From positions 50,384,954 to 50,448,953 of the forward strand of contig CM056742.1 of NCBI GenBank assembly GCA_029851415.1: a stretch of DNA of 64,000 bases, given 5' to 3'. Below the pieces are notes generated by a model that saw only the letters and a program-made list of their open reading frames with translations, was not told the origin of the DNA and did no database searches. Position numbers and translations under genes: made by a program. Shown in pieces: positions 1 to 11,809 of this stretch (its first letter is position 1; each line of letters starts with the position of its first letter). The stretch comes from Eretmocerus hayati. Taxonomy: Eukaryota > Arthropoda > Insecta > Hymenoptera > Aphelinidae.

Positions 1-640
1 CGGGGATGACTGAGAATACCGCAGAGGAATCCACTCGACGTGTCCGCAAGCTGACAGATCGATTCCACCGGTGAACAAGGCATCAGATAGCGTCTATGTG
101 GGAAAATAATTTACCCCGGCTAACTTCTCACGGACGAATGAGCTCAACACAGGCTCTCGCATGCTCAGAGGTGTAGGGGAACTATTGGAATTCGTAGTTA
201 TACGATGTAAATATACTTTCTAATTGTTTCCTTGGTCGGACAGGGCCTCACGATAGTATCACATTCGTAGAATGTCATGGAACCACCGGAAAATCCATCG
301 TTTCGGACGAAAAGTAGCAAATTCTCACTCGCGCATACACCCAAGCGTCTAAAAATACTGCGAAAGGGTGGTTATGTGATGTTCAAACATCATTTGATCA
401 ATTCTAGGTACAAACACAATCCTGTCGAGGTGCTATTTCCACTTAATGTCCTCGATTTGTGGGAGAAATCGTGGAATGACCCAAAAACATGCGATTCCCA
501 CCTTGAGCATGCTCGGGGATGACTGAAATTACCGCAGAGGGGTCCATTGGATGTGTCCGGAAGCTGACAAATCGGTTTCCCGGTGGAGAAGGCATCAGAT
601 AGTTTCTATGTGGGAAAATAATTTACCCCGGCTAACTTCT
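1..640. repeat. diverged direct repeat, two ~127-bp copies
   Basis: Positions 1-128 and 514-640 are diverged copies in the same orientation; both start CGGGGATGACTGA and end in ACCCCGGCTAACTTCT. The 385 bases between them show no gene; the small open frame at 277-522 has no recognisable motif. The first copy is cut by the window edge. The second copy runs almost directly into the terminus of the foldback element beginning near 648, so the repeat may be a dispersed unit in which that element inserted. No function is assigned. Confidence 0.75.
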
Positions 641-647
641 ACGACAT

Positions 648-3600
648 AGTCCCCACGGCCGCAAAACTCAATGCCCTCTTCGTTTTGAGTTATCTAATCT
701 GGGAAGTACCCCTCATTGCATGGGAATAGTGGGGTTAGGTGCAGATTTCGATCGAACTTGACTCGTGTATTAGGTGCGTGCACCTAATTCTCGGGCTGGT
801 TTTGAGTACCCGGATTTTTCCTGAAACAAATTATGAGATTAACAACGTCAAGCCCGATGAAATTGAGCGATCAAACTGAATCCGCGGAAACTCAAAAGAG
901 GCAAGTTTTATTACGATTGAATTCGGCAAACGTGTGAGTCATTGCGCACATAATTCTTGGGCTGATTCTGTGATCTCGTATTTTTTCTGGAGAACAGTGA
1001 TTGGTTCACGTACAGTACACGTCAAAATTAATGGATCATGCATAGTCTCAGTCAATCAACCATAACTCTAGCCCATTTGGTCGTAGAAGAATTTTGAAAA
1101 AAGGAATTTGAAGATCAGGAAAAACTCTATCGATCCATGGATTTAAAAAAAAATTTCCATTTTTTTATGAGGTCGTAAGTAGCGACGAAAAAATGGTTTT
1201 TTTATTCTTCAATCGAACACCTGTAATTTCAACGCGCATCATCCGGTCATAGAAATCTCAACGGGATTTTGTAGCTCTTTTTAAGACCTTCAAATTCCTC
1301 TTCTTGAAGTTTTCTCTACGATTTTCCCCGTCCGACTGGCGAGCTTTAGAAGAAAACTTTTCCAAACATGTGTTCTTACGGAGGCATGGAAGCTCGCGCC
1401 GACTTGATTTCTCAATGCTCGTGGTCAATGCAGGAAGTCATCTAAAATATTTTGTCAGGCATGATTTCGACGTGAAATTTTCTGATCTTTCAGAATCCGT
1501 CATCAGATTGCCAGTTTAATGAGCCTCGAATGTCTTCTTGGGTCTTGAACAAGACAAAAATCAAGTATTTCAGGAGGAAATTCGCTTCGATAACGGCTTG
1601 TATGAAAGGTATTGAACTGAGCGCCGGTAGCACACAATATTATGTGAAGTTTGCACAAATGAAGGCACTCTCATTCAAATCTAAGACTCATGTGGACATA
1701 GTATCGAGTAACAAGGGGAGGTCCAACCTTGCGGAACACGGATCCTCATGAAACTCTGGGAATCATCTTGTTTTGGTGCAAAATGAAGGTATCTCAAAGG
1801 GTTTGCCCCCATGGGCTTGCTACTCTGAGATACAGCAATGGAGATTAGCATTGTCCATATAGGCTCATGTTAAAACGACACATATATAGATATATACTGA
1901 CAATGCTAACCTCCATAGCTGTATCTCGGGATAGGAGGCCCATGGGATCAAACCCTTGGAGATACCTCCATTTCTCACCAAAACAATATGATTCCCAAAG
2001 TTTCATGAAGATCCGTGTTCCGCAAGGTTAGACCTAGCCTTGTAAGCTAAAAAATCTCGGTGCAACGATCAAGATATCTATCGGAATCTACTCTATCCTA
2101 TAGGCCTATGATGAAGATCCAATAAAAAAAGTTACGATGCACTTCTTAGCTCGTTTATATCCATTCTCAAAATCTCACAAAATTTTTAAATGATACATTC
2201 AATCTCAAATATAGTTCAACGCCCTCTAGATATTGATTTACTAGTCCATGCAATCATAATAATCATATAGGTATGAACTATTGTCGTCTCCCATGAATTG
2301 ATCACATCGACGAGATTGATATAAGCTTATGCTATGAGCTCAAATACTCAAATCACTTGTTGAATACAGCCTTATTCAAAACAGTATCAAATGAAACTGA
2401 ACCATAAGTTTTGTATTGGATCTCGATCATGGGCCTATAGGATAGAGTAGATTCCGATCGATATCTTGATCATTGCACCAAGATTTTCTAGCTTAGTCGA
2501 TACGATGCCCACATGAGTCTTAGATTTGAATGAGAGTGCCTTCATTTGTGCAAACTTCACATAAAATTGTATGCTACCGGCGCTCAGTTCCATACCTTTC
2601 ATACAAGCCATTATCGAGGCGAATTTCCTCCTGAAATACTTGATTTTTGTCTTGTTCAAGACCCAAGAAGAGATTTGGGGCTCATTAAACTGGCAATCTG
2701 ATAGCGTATTCTGAAAGATCAGAAAATTTCACGTCGGAATCATGCCTGACACAATTTTTTTAGAGGGCTTTCTGCATTGACCACGATCATTGAGAAATCA
2801 AGTCGGCGCGAGCTTCCATGCCTCCGTAAGAACACATGTTTAGAAAAGTTTTCTTCTAAAGCTCGCCAGTCGGACGGGAAAAATCTGAGAGAAAACTTCA
2901 AAAAAAGGAATCTGAAGGTCTTGAAAAGAGCTACAAAATCCCGTTGAGATTTTTAGGATCGTATAATGCGCGTGGAAATCACAAGTGTTGATTGAAGAAT
3001 AAAAAAAGCGTTTTTTCGTCGCCACTTATGACCTCATAAAAAAATGAACAATTTTTTCTGAACCCATAGATCGATAAGGTTCTTCCTGATCGTCAATTTC
3101 CTTTTTTCAAAATTCTTCTACGACCAAATGGGTCAGAGTTATCGCTGATTGACTGAGACTATGCATGATCCATTAATTTTGACGGGTACTTTACAATAAA
3201 TTCGATGATGATATATCAACTGCTGAAGTCTGAAGGAAATATCAAGGTGTGCGTTCGGTCTTGATCAGAATCGGTTTGATTTGACCGTATAGTTTGATCA
3301 AAATCAAACTCACTCCAGGGTGCATGGTCTCTTGAGATTTCAGCAATTGATATAATCTCATCAGCTCCATCAAACGGTGAGTCATGCACCCTCCTAAGTA
3401 CGAAACAATATGAGATCGGAAAATCAGCCCAAGAATCATGTGCGCAATGACTCACACGTTTGCCGAATTGAGTTGTAATAAGACCTGCCTCTTTCAAATT
3501 TCCACGGGTTTGGTTCAATCGCTCAATTTCATTGGTCTCGACGTTGTTAATCTTATTATTTTCTTACGCAAAGATCCGAGTATTCAAAACTAGTCCGGAA

Positions 3601-3745
3601 ATTAGGTGCACGCACCTATACACGAGTCAGGTTTGATCGAAATCGGCACCTAACCCCACTATTCCTTTGCAATGAGATGAGGGGTACTTTTCGAATCAAA
3701 TATTTCAAAATAAGGGGGGCATTGAGTTTTGCGGTCGTAGGGACT
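648..3745. mobile_element. 3.1-kb foldback element with >1-kb inverted arms
   Basis: The left arm (about 648-2123) and right arm (about 2415-3745) are diverged reverse complements around a unique spacer of roughly 290 bp. The ends read AGTCCCCACGGCCGCAAAAC on the left and, reverse-complemented, AGTCCCTACGACCGCAAAAC on the right. The left arm is interrupted by a 331-bp MITE at 1712-2042 that the right arm lacks. I could not see a convincing target duplication outside the arms. Open frames inside are short and shifted between the arms, so this looks non-autonomous. A diverged relative lies at 35755-36420. The superfamily is not assigned. Confidence 0.8.
1712..2042. mobile_element. 331-bp palindromic MITE with TAA target duplication
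   Basis: The insert is flanked by TAA at 1709-1711 and 2043-2045. The partner arm of the host foldback, reverse-complemented near 2490, reads through without the insert, which gives a real empty site. The ends are CAAGGGGAGGTCCAACCTTG and, reverse-complemented, CAAGGCTAGGTCTAACCTTG; about 150 bp on each side pairs, leaving a short AT-rich loop near 1880. A 3-bp TWA duplication is typical of PIF/Harbinger (Tourist-like) MITEs, so that superfamily is the best inference. No coding sequence. Confidence 0.82.
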
Positions 3746-4149
3746 CTTGTTCGGTCTTCAGATATATATCGTTTGAGTACTCTTGTGAGATGTTTGACCG
3801 AAACCCAAAATGCTATGATTTAGTGCGGGGTCCCTCTCAAAATTCACACTGGAAAAAATTCCTTCTTGTTTTCCAGTACGATCGTATTGTAAATTCTTTT
3901 CACAAGGGTGTACTGACAATTCAATACATGGTATTGAATCATTCTTCAGCATGGGTTATTGAAAAGCATTAACTTACGTTGAATATTCATTAACTACATC
4001 TTGAATATTCTAAACGTCGGCAAAATGAAAGTTTTTTAATGTTAAAAAAAATAATTCTTGGCTTGATCTGGTCCGAATTTCTTACCCATTTAGGTTAGAA
4101 TGACACCCTATCAATAGTGCTAAAAAAACGTATCCGATTTTCCAATTTC

Positions 4150-4220
4150 GTTCGTGATGGGGTTGGAACCAGAGATCCTTCAGTTTGTAGTATGGAGGCA
4201 TGACCACTGCACTGCTGAAA
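4150..4220 (-). other. tRNA-like pol III promoter remnant (possible SINE)
   Basis: On the minus strand, TGCAGTGGTCATGCC (4196-4210) resembles an A box (D-arm region), and GGTTCCAACCCC (4159-4170) resembles a B box about 30 bases downstream. That spacing fits a tRNA or tRNA-derived SINE head. A clean cloverleaf with paired acceptor stem cannot be drawn, so this is not called a functional tRNA. No A-rich tail or matching SINE body was recognised. Confidence 0.35.
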
Positions 4221-5479
4221 CAAATATCTGGGGCGGTCTCGAAAGGCCTCTATTACCTAATGCATGTACACCAAGATTTTCGTGCCGTTTTGGCTTCTTG
4301 TGGATGAAACTTGATGGTTCGTAAATAATTCAACTCAATACAATCTACAAGTGTATATAGAGTGTTAAATAGTTGCCAAGAATTATTATTTACAAATTGT
4401 GATAAACAATTGCAAAACACGCCATTGTTTCAAAAATTCCCTCGCATTTTCGCCACATTTTGAGTGAGAATCCTTTGACTGACCATGTAATGAAAAGCAA
4501 TAGCTCTTCTGAGGAAAATTCTCGGAGTTACATAATAAGATGAAGGTAAATTCTATTCTTGAAAACATCACTTGACTTGTGCAAGTTTTGGAAAATGTTC
4601 TCTGCTAACGATTCGGAACTATTACAGAATTTGCCAAAGGTCTTACACTGAGAACCCCTCGAGTGCTGATTGCCGAATAGTTTTTCAGATAGGTACATGG
4701 AAATGAAAATGTTATACTTTACACTATATCGGCGAACGTTATGAATTACCATCCCATGATGTATGTATGTGGGCCATCTCGGAGCATTTCGACGAATGCC
4801 GGCACCAGGGGGGTCTGGAAAAAACCCATAAAAATTTCTTTTCGTTAGTACTATATTAATATAGTACAAAAAAATTTTCTTTGGACTTTTTCTAAGGCCC
4901 CCAAGGGCCCTGGGGCCTATGAAAGGTCCCTTCTTAGCCTATTTCTAGGAAATCATAACTCCGACTAGAATCAAAATTTTTGAACGTACTTAGGCGCATT
5001 TTCTTTCCTAAGACTAGTACTTTTGAGAGAACCCATGTGGAAAAGGTTTGCATAGACTATACATAGCATTTGAGTAGCATTTGGGTAGCTCATGTGTAGT
5101 GCACCATGCATAGTCTACACTAATTTTGTCGGTTGGATTTTTTATGCGTATTACTGTACCAGCTAACGATTGGGCTGAGTTTTGACGTGCAGCTGACTTG
5201 GTGCAACTAAGATTTGATGTTCTGGAGCCTGGATATAGTGCGTGGGTGGCTGGATGGCCAGCATCATCGGATCTCGCATGTCTCATGCTTTGCATAGTCT
5301 CTCGGGGAGTATGAGGAAACCCAGCTATGCAAACGGAACCGTGTCAGAGTTTTATGTTCAATGGTCGATGCGGGGTTGACGCCATCAGCGGGCATCTTGA
5401 GGATGCTGAGTTCGGATCTGAGGATGTCCAGCCGATCTGACTCGTGACGCGTGGGCGGCTGCGGGGGTGGAGGCGCAAT

Positions 5480-7030
5480 GCGATCACAATCGAGCTTTAG
5501 ATGCCGGGAAATGGTGTTTTAAGGGTATCTCGACGTCGCTGAGCTCAAATTTGATATCTCCCAGCCTCCAAATCGTGATGCCGGGGCGGATGCGAGTGCG
5601 GGGGTGGGTACGGTGGCGGGGGTGGCGGCACAATCTCCTAGAAATCGAGTTTCAGGGATCAAGAAATGGTCTTCTGGGAGAATTTCGAGGTCGCTGAGCT
5701 CGAATTTGATATCGCCGAGACTCTAAATCGCAATGCGGGGGCGGGTGCGGGGGTGTAGGCACAATCTCATCAAAATCGAGTATCAAGAGCCAAAACATGA
5801 TGTTTTCGGGGTATTTCGAGGTCACTGAGCACGAATTTGATATCGCCGAGCCTTTAGATCGCAATGCGGGGCGGGTGCGGGGGTGTGGACACAATCTCAT
5901 CGAAAACGAGCATCAAGAGCCAAAATATGATGTTTTCGGGGTGTTTCGGAGTCACTGAGCTCGAATTTGATATCGCCTAGCCTCGAAATCGTGAAGCGGG
6001 GGCGGGTGACGGGACAGTGGCACAAGTCCATTAAAATCAAGCTCAGCGGCCTCGGAATATCTTCAAAACATTATTTCTTGGCTCCTGGAGCTCGATTACG
6101 ATGGAATTGTGCCACCACCCCCGCGCACGCTCCCACATCGCAATTGCTCGGGTCGGCGATATCAAATTCGAGTTCATCATCCTCGAAAAACCCCGGAAAC
6201 ATCATATTTTGGCTCCTGATGCTCGGTTTCATGGGATTGTGCCTCCGCCGCCGCAACCGCCCCCGCATCACGATTTGGAGCCTCGGCGATATCAAATTCG
6301 AGCTCAGTGACCTCGAGATACCCCGAAAACATCACATTCTGCCCCTAAAGCTCGTTCCTAGGAGACTGTGCCTACACCCCCGCACCCGCCCCTGCATTGC
6401 GATCTAGAGGCTCGGCAATATCAAATTCGTGCTCAGTGACCTCGAAATACCCCGAAAACATCATATTTCGGCTCCTGGTGCTCGTTTTTGATGAGATTGT
6501 GCCTACACCCCCGCACCCGCCCCCGCATTGCGATTTAGAGCCTCAGCGATATCAAATACGAACTCAGCAACCTCAAAATACCCCGAAAACATCATATTTT
6601 GGCTCCTGATGCTCGTTTTCGATGAGATTGTACCTGCACCGGCCCCCGCATTGCGAATTAAGAGGCTCGGCGATACCAAATTCGAATTCAGCGACCTCGA
6701 AATACCTCAAAAACATCATATTTCAGCTTTTGATGCTCGTTTTTGATTAGATTGTGCCTGCACCCCCGCACCCGCCCCCGCATTGCGATCTAGAGGCTCG
6801 GCAATATCAAATCCGTGCTCAGTGACCTCGAAATACCCCGAAAACATCATATTTTGGCTCCTGGTGCTCGTTTTTGATGAGATTGCGCCTACACCCCCGC
6901 ACCCGCCCCCGCATTGCGATTTAGAGGCTCGGCGATATCAAATTCGAGTTCAGCGACGTCGAGATACCCCTAAAGCACCATTTCTCGGCATCTAAAGCTC
7001 GATTCTGATCGCATTGCGCCTCCACCCCCG
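5480..7030. repeat. ~130-bp tandem array that flips orientation
   Basis: Four units run forward, marked by AATTTGATATCGCCGAG-type blocks at about 5550, 5701, 5832 and 5962. Seven run in reverse, marked by CGGCGATATCAAATTCGAG-type blocks at about 6153, 6281, 6410, 6544, 6668, 6800 and 6929. The period is about 130 bp and the orientation switch falls near 6040-6110. Each unit carries a G-rich stretch (GCGGGGGCGGGTGCGGGGGTG) on one strand. Open frames here simply follow the repeat. Confidence 0.85.
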
Positions 7031-7336
7031 CAGCCGCCCACGCGTCACGAGTCAGATCGGCTGGACATCCTCAGATCCGAATTCAGCATCCTCAAGATGC
7101 CCGCTGATGGCGTCCACCCCGCATCGACCATTGAACATAAAACATTGACACGGTTTCGTTTGCATAGCTGTGCTTTCCCATACTCCCCGAGAGACTATGC
7201 AAAGCATCAGACGTGCGAGATGCGATGATGCTGGCCATCCAGTCACCCACGCACTATAACCAGGCTCCAGAACATCAAATCTTAGTTGCACCAAGTCAGC
7301 TGCACGTCAAAACTCAGCCCAATCGTTAGCTGGTAC

Positions 7337-7452
7337 ACTCGGTTATCACTTGATCTCGCGGAATGTTTATATGTCTATCTCATTTGTTGAATAGGTTAAC
7401 TATTGAGTGCGACTGAGAATAAACATTCCGCGAGATCAAGTGATAACCGAGT
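7337..7452. mobile_element. 116-bp MITE with perfect 33-bp inverted ends, GTAC flanks
   Basis: The ends start ACTCGGTTATCACTTGATCT; 33 bp at 7337-7369 and 7420-7452 are perfect reverse complements around a 50-bp loop. GTAC at 7333-7336 and 7453-7456 flanks it. The other arm of the host foldback, near 5148-5165, has the uninterrupted target with one GTAC, so a 4-bp duplication is supported. Because GTAC is itself palindromic, the exact element end could differ slightly. Perfect arm identity suggests recent insertion. Superfamily not assigned. Confidence 0.85.
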
Positions 7453-8073
7453 GTACAGTAATACGCATAAGAAATCCCACCGACAAAATTAGTGTAGACC
7501 ATGCATGGTGCACTACACATGAGCTACACAAATGCTACTCAAATGCTATGCATAGTGTATGCAAACCTTTTTCACATGGGAATAATTTTCCATGGTCGAT
7601 ACTTGAGCCTAGCAACTTCTAGGAGCTATTTGCTGAGAGCACATTTTAGCGATTTTTAGGCTTGCTCCAAAGTGATGTAGCTCCCACTAGACATGTGATA
7701 AACGACTTTTACAAGTAGTCATTTTGAGGGCCTTGAGAAAACCTACAATTTGACTACTAGTAAGAGTCTATTACTGTACTTTCTCTAGGAGTTACAGTCC
7801 AAGCTGAGTAAATTCGTGAAAATGCCAAACTTTGAGCTCAATTTAAAAAAATCGTTTCCTTTCCTCCGACCCCAAACCTGTTCGGCTATGTTTTTCGATA
7901 CAAATACTACCAATTGGAATAATAATCTGGGTGGGATATTGAATTGCCGATTTCATTTAGCCAATTCAAAACACCCTATTTTGACTTTTTGCTCAAAATG
8001 ACCTCAGAGGTATGGTTTGCATATGCTTCCATCTGAACTAATGTGCACCATTCTGTGGGGGATTACTCCCCAA

Positions 8074-8632
8074 CGTACCCCCAAATATGTGTGGAATCTT
8101 CCGGAAGGGAGCCTCGAGCTAGATGCGAGCAGGCGGTTCTATTTCACGAGTTGATATGGGCATTATTTCGTCTATTTGGACGCAGGCGAGTGCAAGTGGG
8201 ATTTCACTTCGTTCTAGCTCACAAATGAGATGAGCGGCTAAAATTGGGATACGAACATGGTCTTCTGACTCAAAATGATCATCTAAACACGTTCTCGTGG
8301 TCAATTTGGCTTTTTTCCAACGTCTGAAGCCACTCCATCGAAAAACATGTAACTAAAGTGTTTTCTAGTCTGAGAGCGAGTATCAATATTTTTGAGCCAA
8401 ACTGACCCCCAGATCGTGTTTAGATGGTCATTTTGAGTCAGAACAACGAATTTAGATCCTTTTCCTAGACGCACAGCTCATTTGTGAACTAGAATGAGTG
8501 GGATCCCACTCGCACTCGCCTCCGTCCAAATAGACGAAATAATGCCAATTTTCAACTCGTGGAATAGAACCGCCTGCTCGCATCTAGCTCGAAGCTCGCC
8601 TCCGGAAGTTTTCACACATACTCAGGGATACG
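8074..8632. mobile_element. ~0.56-kb foldback nested in the left arm
   Basis: About 8075-8300 pairs with about 8405-8632: for example the GATGCGAGCAGGCGGTTCTA block near 8121 recurs inverted near 8570, and the TAGATGAT/CATTTTGAGTCAG blocks recur inverted near 8265 and 8425. The right arm of the host palindrome, near 13890-13900, lacks this segment: its ACTCCCCGACGCACAGTGGG corresponds to the joined flanks. Possible 3-bp ACG duplication at 8073-8075 and 8630-8632. Non-coding. Confidence 0.7.
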
Positions 8633-8701
8633 TTGCGCAGTGGGGCGGAACATCGATTTTGGGCCATGAATTGCATCCGCGCGAATTTTTGACTGATTGG
8701 C

Positions 8702-8950
8702 TTGATCCAAGGAAGATTCTCTTTGTTTTTCAACCCTCCACCACGTGGCACTGCAACAATTTCGATTAGAACCGTCCAGGAGTGTGGAGAAGGCACTGAA
8801 CGTTGGACTGAATTCGAGACGGAGACACGCAAATTTATTGGGCACCCGGGCTGTATTTGGCAGCTTGACATCGTCCAAACTGACCTCTATGGTCCTTGGA
8901 ATGTGTACACTACTCTGCAAAACTTTCCTGAACCATTGGATCGTCTGTGA
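8702..8950 (+). pseudogene. decayed Ty1/copia-like pre-integrase/integrase fragment (left copy)
   Basis: The frame 8702-8950 translates to an 82-residue piece containing TEFETETRKF followed by WQLDIVQTDLYGPW. Ty1/copia polyproteins have a cysteine-bearing pre-integrase segment (CxxCExGKxxR) followed by a block of the type LDIVHTDLCGP, so the order and spacing fit. Here the second cysteine and the glycine-lysine are lost, the first cysteine is Trp and the CGP block is YGP. Upstream and downstream continue only in other frames. No reverse transcriptase or RNase H is visible. The inverted partner is at 13579-13911. Confidence 0.5.
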
Positions 8951-9039
8951 TGGGTTAAACGTGCCCAGAAATGGTGAAACTCGAACCTATAATGATATAC
9001 ACGCTTTCTCGACCCCTTTGAGGGGGAATTGATCAACTT

Positions 9040-11060
9040 TGGAGTGTTGAAGGACTTGCGGGCTCTGGAAAACACTAGAAGTACCATCTCACATGATTCA
9101 ATTATCGAATTCTCCAAAGCCGGGGTCAAAAAATTGCCGCTGGGAATTTTTAGAATTTTTTTTTCGCCGGAAAGAAATAGCAAATGATGAAACGACCCTG
9201 AAAATCAAGGGATGTAGGTGTCTTTGGGAACTTGCGGGATTTGGAAGATACTACAAACACCAAACAACGTGAATAACTCATCGGATGCTTCAAAGCAAGT
9301 TTCATGAAATTGCCGCTGGAATATTTTATTACCCTTCTTCGCCGGAAAACACTTGAAGATCGTAGAACGACCCCCGAAATCAATAAAATCTAGGTGTTTT
9401 TTGGGACTTGCGGGGTTCTGAAAACACTACAGACACCATCTCGCGCGATGGAACTATCGTACGCTTTCCAGCCGGTATCATAAAATTGTCGCTGGATTGT
9501 TTTATGGTCCTCTTCCATCGGAAAACACTCAAAAATCGTATAACGACCCCCAAAATCATAGAATCTAGGGGTCATTTGAGACTTGCGGGATTCGAAAAAA
9601 CCTACAGGCACCATCTCACGAGATCAACTCATCGAATGCTTCAAAACGGGTGTCATGAAATTGCCGCTGGGGTGTTTACGGACCCTTTTTTGTCGAGAAA
9701 CGATCGAAAATGAGAAAACGACCTTGAAAATAATAAAATCTAGGTGTCTTTTGGAACTTGCGGTATTTAAAGAACACCACAGACACTATTATATTTGGGT
9801 AACTCATCGAATGCTTCAAAGCAAGTTTCACAAAATTGCCGCTGGAATGTTTGATGACCCTTTTCCACCGGAAATTTACTCGACAATCGTAGAACGACCC
9901 CCAAAATCATGAAATCTAGGTGTCATTCGAGACTTGCGGGATTCGGGGAGAACTATAGGTACCATCTGATCAACTGATTGGATGCTTTGACGCGTTTGTC
10001 ATAAGATTGCCGCTGGGATGTTTTCGGGCCCTCTTCCGCCGAGAATTGATCGAAAATGAGAAAACGACCCTGAAAATCATGGAATGTAGGTGTCTTTTGG
10101 AACTTGCGGGATTTGAAAAACACTACAGACACTAGTTCAACCGGGTAACTCATCGAATGCTCCGAAGCAAGTTCCATAAAATCGCCGCTGGAATGTTTTA
10201 TGAACTTTTTCACCGGAAAACACTCGAAAATTGTAGAACGACCCCCGAAATCATGGAATTCGGGTGTCTATTTGCCCTTGCGGGAGCTGGAGAACACTAC
10301 AAACACTGTTCTACGTGATATATTAACAGAATGCTCCAATGCAGGGGTGGTGTGATTGCCGCTGAAAATTTCTAGGATATCTTCCCGATGAAAATCACCT
10401 TCGAACCGTACAGCGACCCCCAAAATCATGAGATCTGGGTATTTTTTTGGACTTGCGGGACGTGGAGAACACTACGGACACCATTCCACATATTATGTCA
10501 ATCGAAAGCTTCAAGGCAGAGCTTGGAGAATAGCTGTTAATATTTCCTAGACTATTTTCTCCGCCGGTATTCAACTCTGAATGGTGGAACAACCCCAAAA
10601 TCACGGAAAGTAGGTGTGTGTTTGGACTTGCGGGAGCTGGAGAACACGACAGTTACTATCTTACATGATGAATATGCATCGAACGCTTTAATGCAGGGGT
10701 TGGAAGACAGCCACGCGAAATATCCAGAATATTGTTTTGCCGGGCATAACCTCTCAATGGTGGAGCAACCCCCAAAATCATGGAATCTAGGTGTGTATTT
10801 GGACTTGCGGGAGCTAGAGAACACTACAAACACTATCTCACATGATGAATATCCATCGAACGCCTCAATGCAGGGATGGAAAAATTGCTGCTGGAAGTTT
10901 GTGGATTTTTTTCGCCGAAAAATACTGGCGGTTGGTACAGCGACCCCAGAATGATGCAATGGAGCTGTCATCTTAAACTTGCGGAAACTCGAAAATACTG
11001 CGAAGACCATCTCACATGATCTGGATATCAAATGCTTCGAAGTAGGGGCGAGGAATTGGT
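9040..11060 (+). repeat. 175-bp tandem array, left arm, about 12 monomers
   Basis: The landmark ACTTGCGGG recurs at about 9056, 9231, 9407, 9582, 9757, 9931, 10105, 10277, 10452, 10626, 10802 and 10977, so spacing is close to 175 bp. A second landmark, TTGCCGCTGG, recurs once in most units. By variant bases the units order as D, C, A, B, C, B, C and then a different class (CTTGCGGGAGCTGGAGAACA) from 10277 onward. Since 175 is not a multiple of three, open frames in successive units use different phases, so they are not evidence of a protein. Confidence 0.9.
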
Positions 11061-11809
11061 CGCTGGAACTTTTTAAGACAATACTACTTTCGAACTATTG
11101 CCAAGAAAACCATGGATCTCGTTTTCGTTCAACGGACCTTTTAAATCGGATCAGAAAAGCCTTCTCCATACATGAACTGATCGTTTCCTCATATGACTAG
11201 ATCCAGACAGGGGGGCGTGATCGTGTGTCTAAAGAAGACATTAGAGATTCTGTTCATGAAAATGTCAAATATAATATGAAAATAAATCATGAACAGGATT
11301 CGTTGAGTACAACTCCTCCTCTTCTGAGAAGGAAGACATCCCATTAATGTGGCTCAGGATCGATCTTCTTGGGTTGAGTTCATTTGTACATAAGTTCTAT
11401 TAACTTTACCGACAACAGCTACAGCACATAGGATATTTCCCATCAAAATTCCCGATGGAATTCTTGAGAAACTCTTTTTCCTTCGAACAACTTAACTTAC
11501 ACTCACATGCAGATTAAATATCTCAGAATTCGCATGGAATAGGGCTCAACAAAGATGATTTTGCATCAGTGTGGTCCAAAATAAAAATTCTCCTCGAGAA
11601 TCGCTTACCATAACTCGGGACTCACTGATCTTTGGCAAGGAAGTATCTTTAGCTGTACGCTCAGAGCTGAGTTTCTTTTGTCGAGCAAGAACTTTAAATT
11701 TTTGGTGAAAAATGTATAGTTAATGCCATTAAAGACCTTTTTCTCCCCTCGGGATCAGTAGTGCCGTGGATATTGCGTTATAAACTTTGCGCGGACGGCT
11801 TCACCTTTT
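11061..11809. other. unique spacer between the inverted 175-bp arrays
   Basis: This holds no tandem repeat and marks the turn-around of the palindrome. A short plus-strand stretch at about 11219-11345 reads as an acidic, linker-like peptide ending PPLLRRK before a stop; copia-like elements have such linkers between integrase and reverse transcriptase, so it might be further retroelement debris. That is weak. The rest, to 11809, shows nothing I recognise. Confidence 0.4.

Larger units (their letters stand above)
5032..7580. mobile_element. 2.5-kb foldback nested in the left arm
   Basis: The ends are CCCATGTGGAAAAGGTTTGC and, reverse-complemented, CCCATGTGAAAAAGGTTTGC. Outer arms of about 450-500 bp pair (5032-5550 with 6940-7580, the latter carrying a 116-bp insert). 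The partner arm of the host palindrome, near 14380, has the empty site; comparing it with the filled site suggests at most a 2-bp (AA) duplication. The middle is a tandem array that switches orientation. No coding capacity is recognisable. Confidence 0.78.

Noticed and set aside
9583..9912. 109-codon frame and similar frames across the 175-bp arrays
   Set aside because: The period is 175 bp, not a multiple of three, so adjacent units are read in different phases. The frames follow the repeat rather than a protein.
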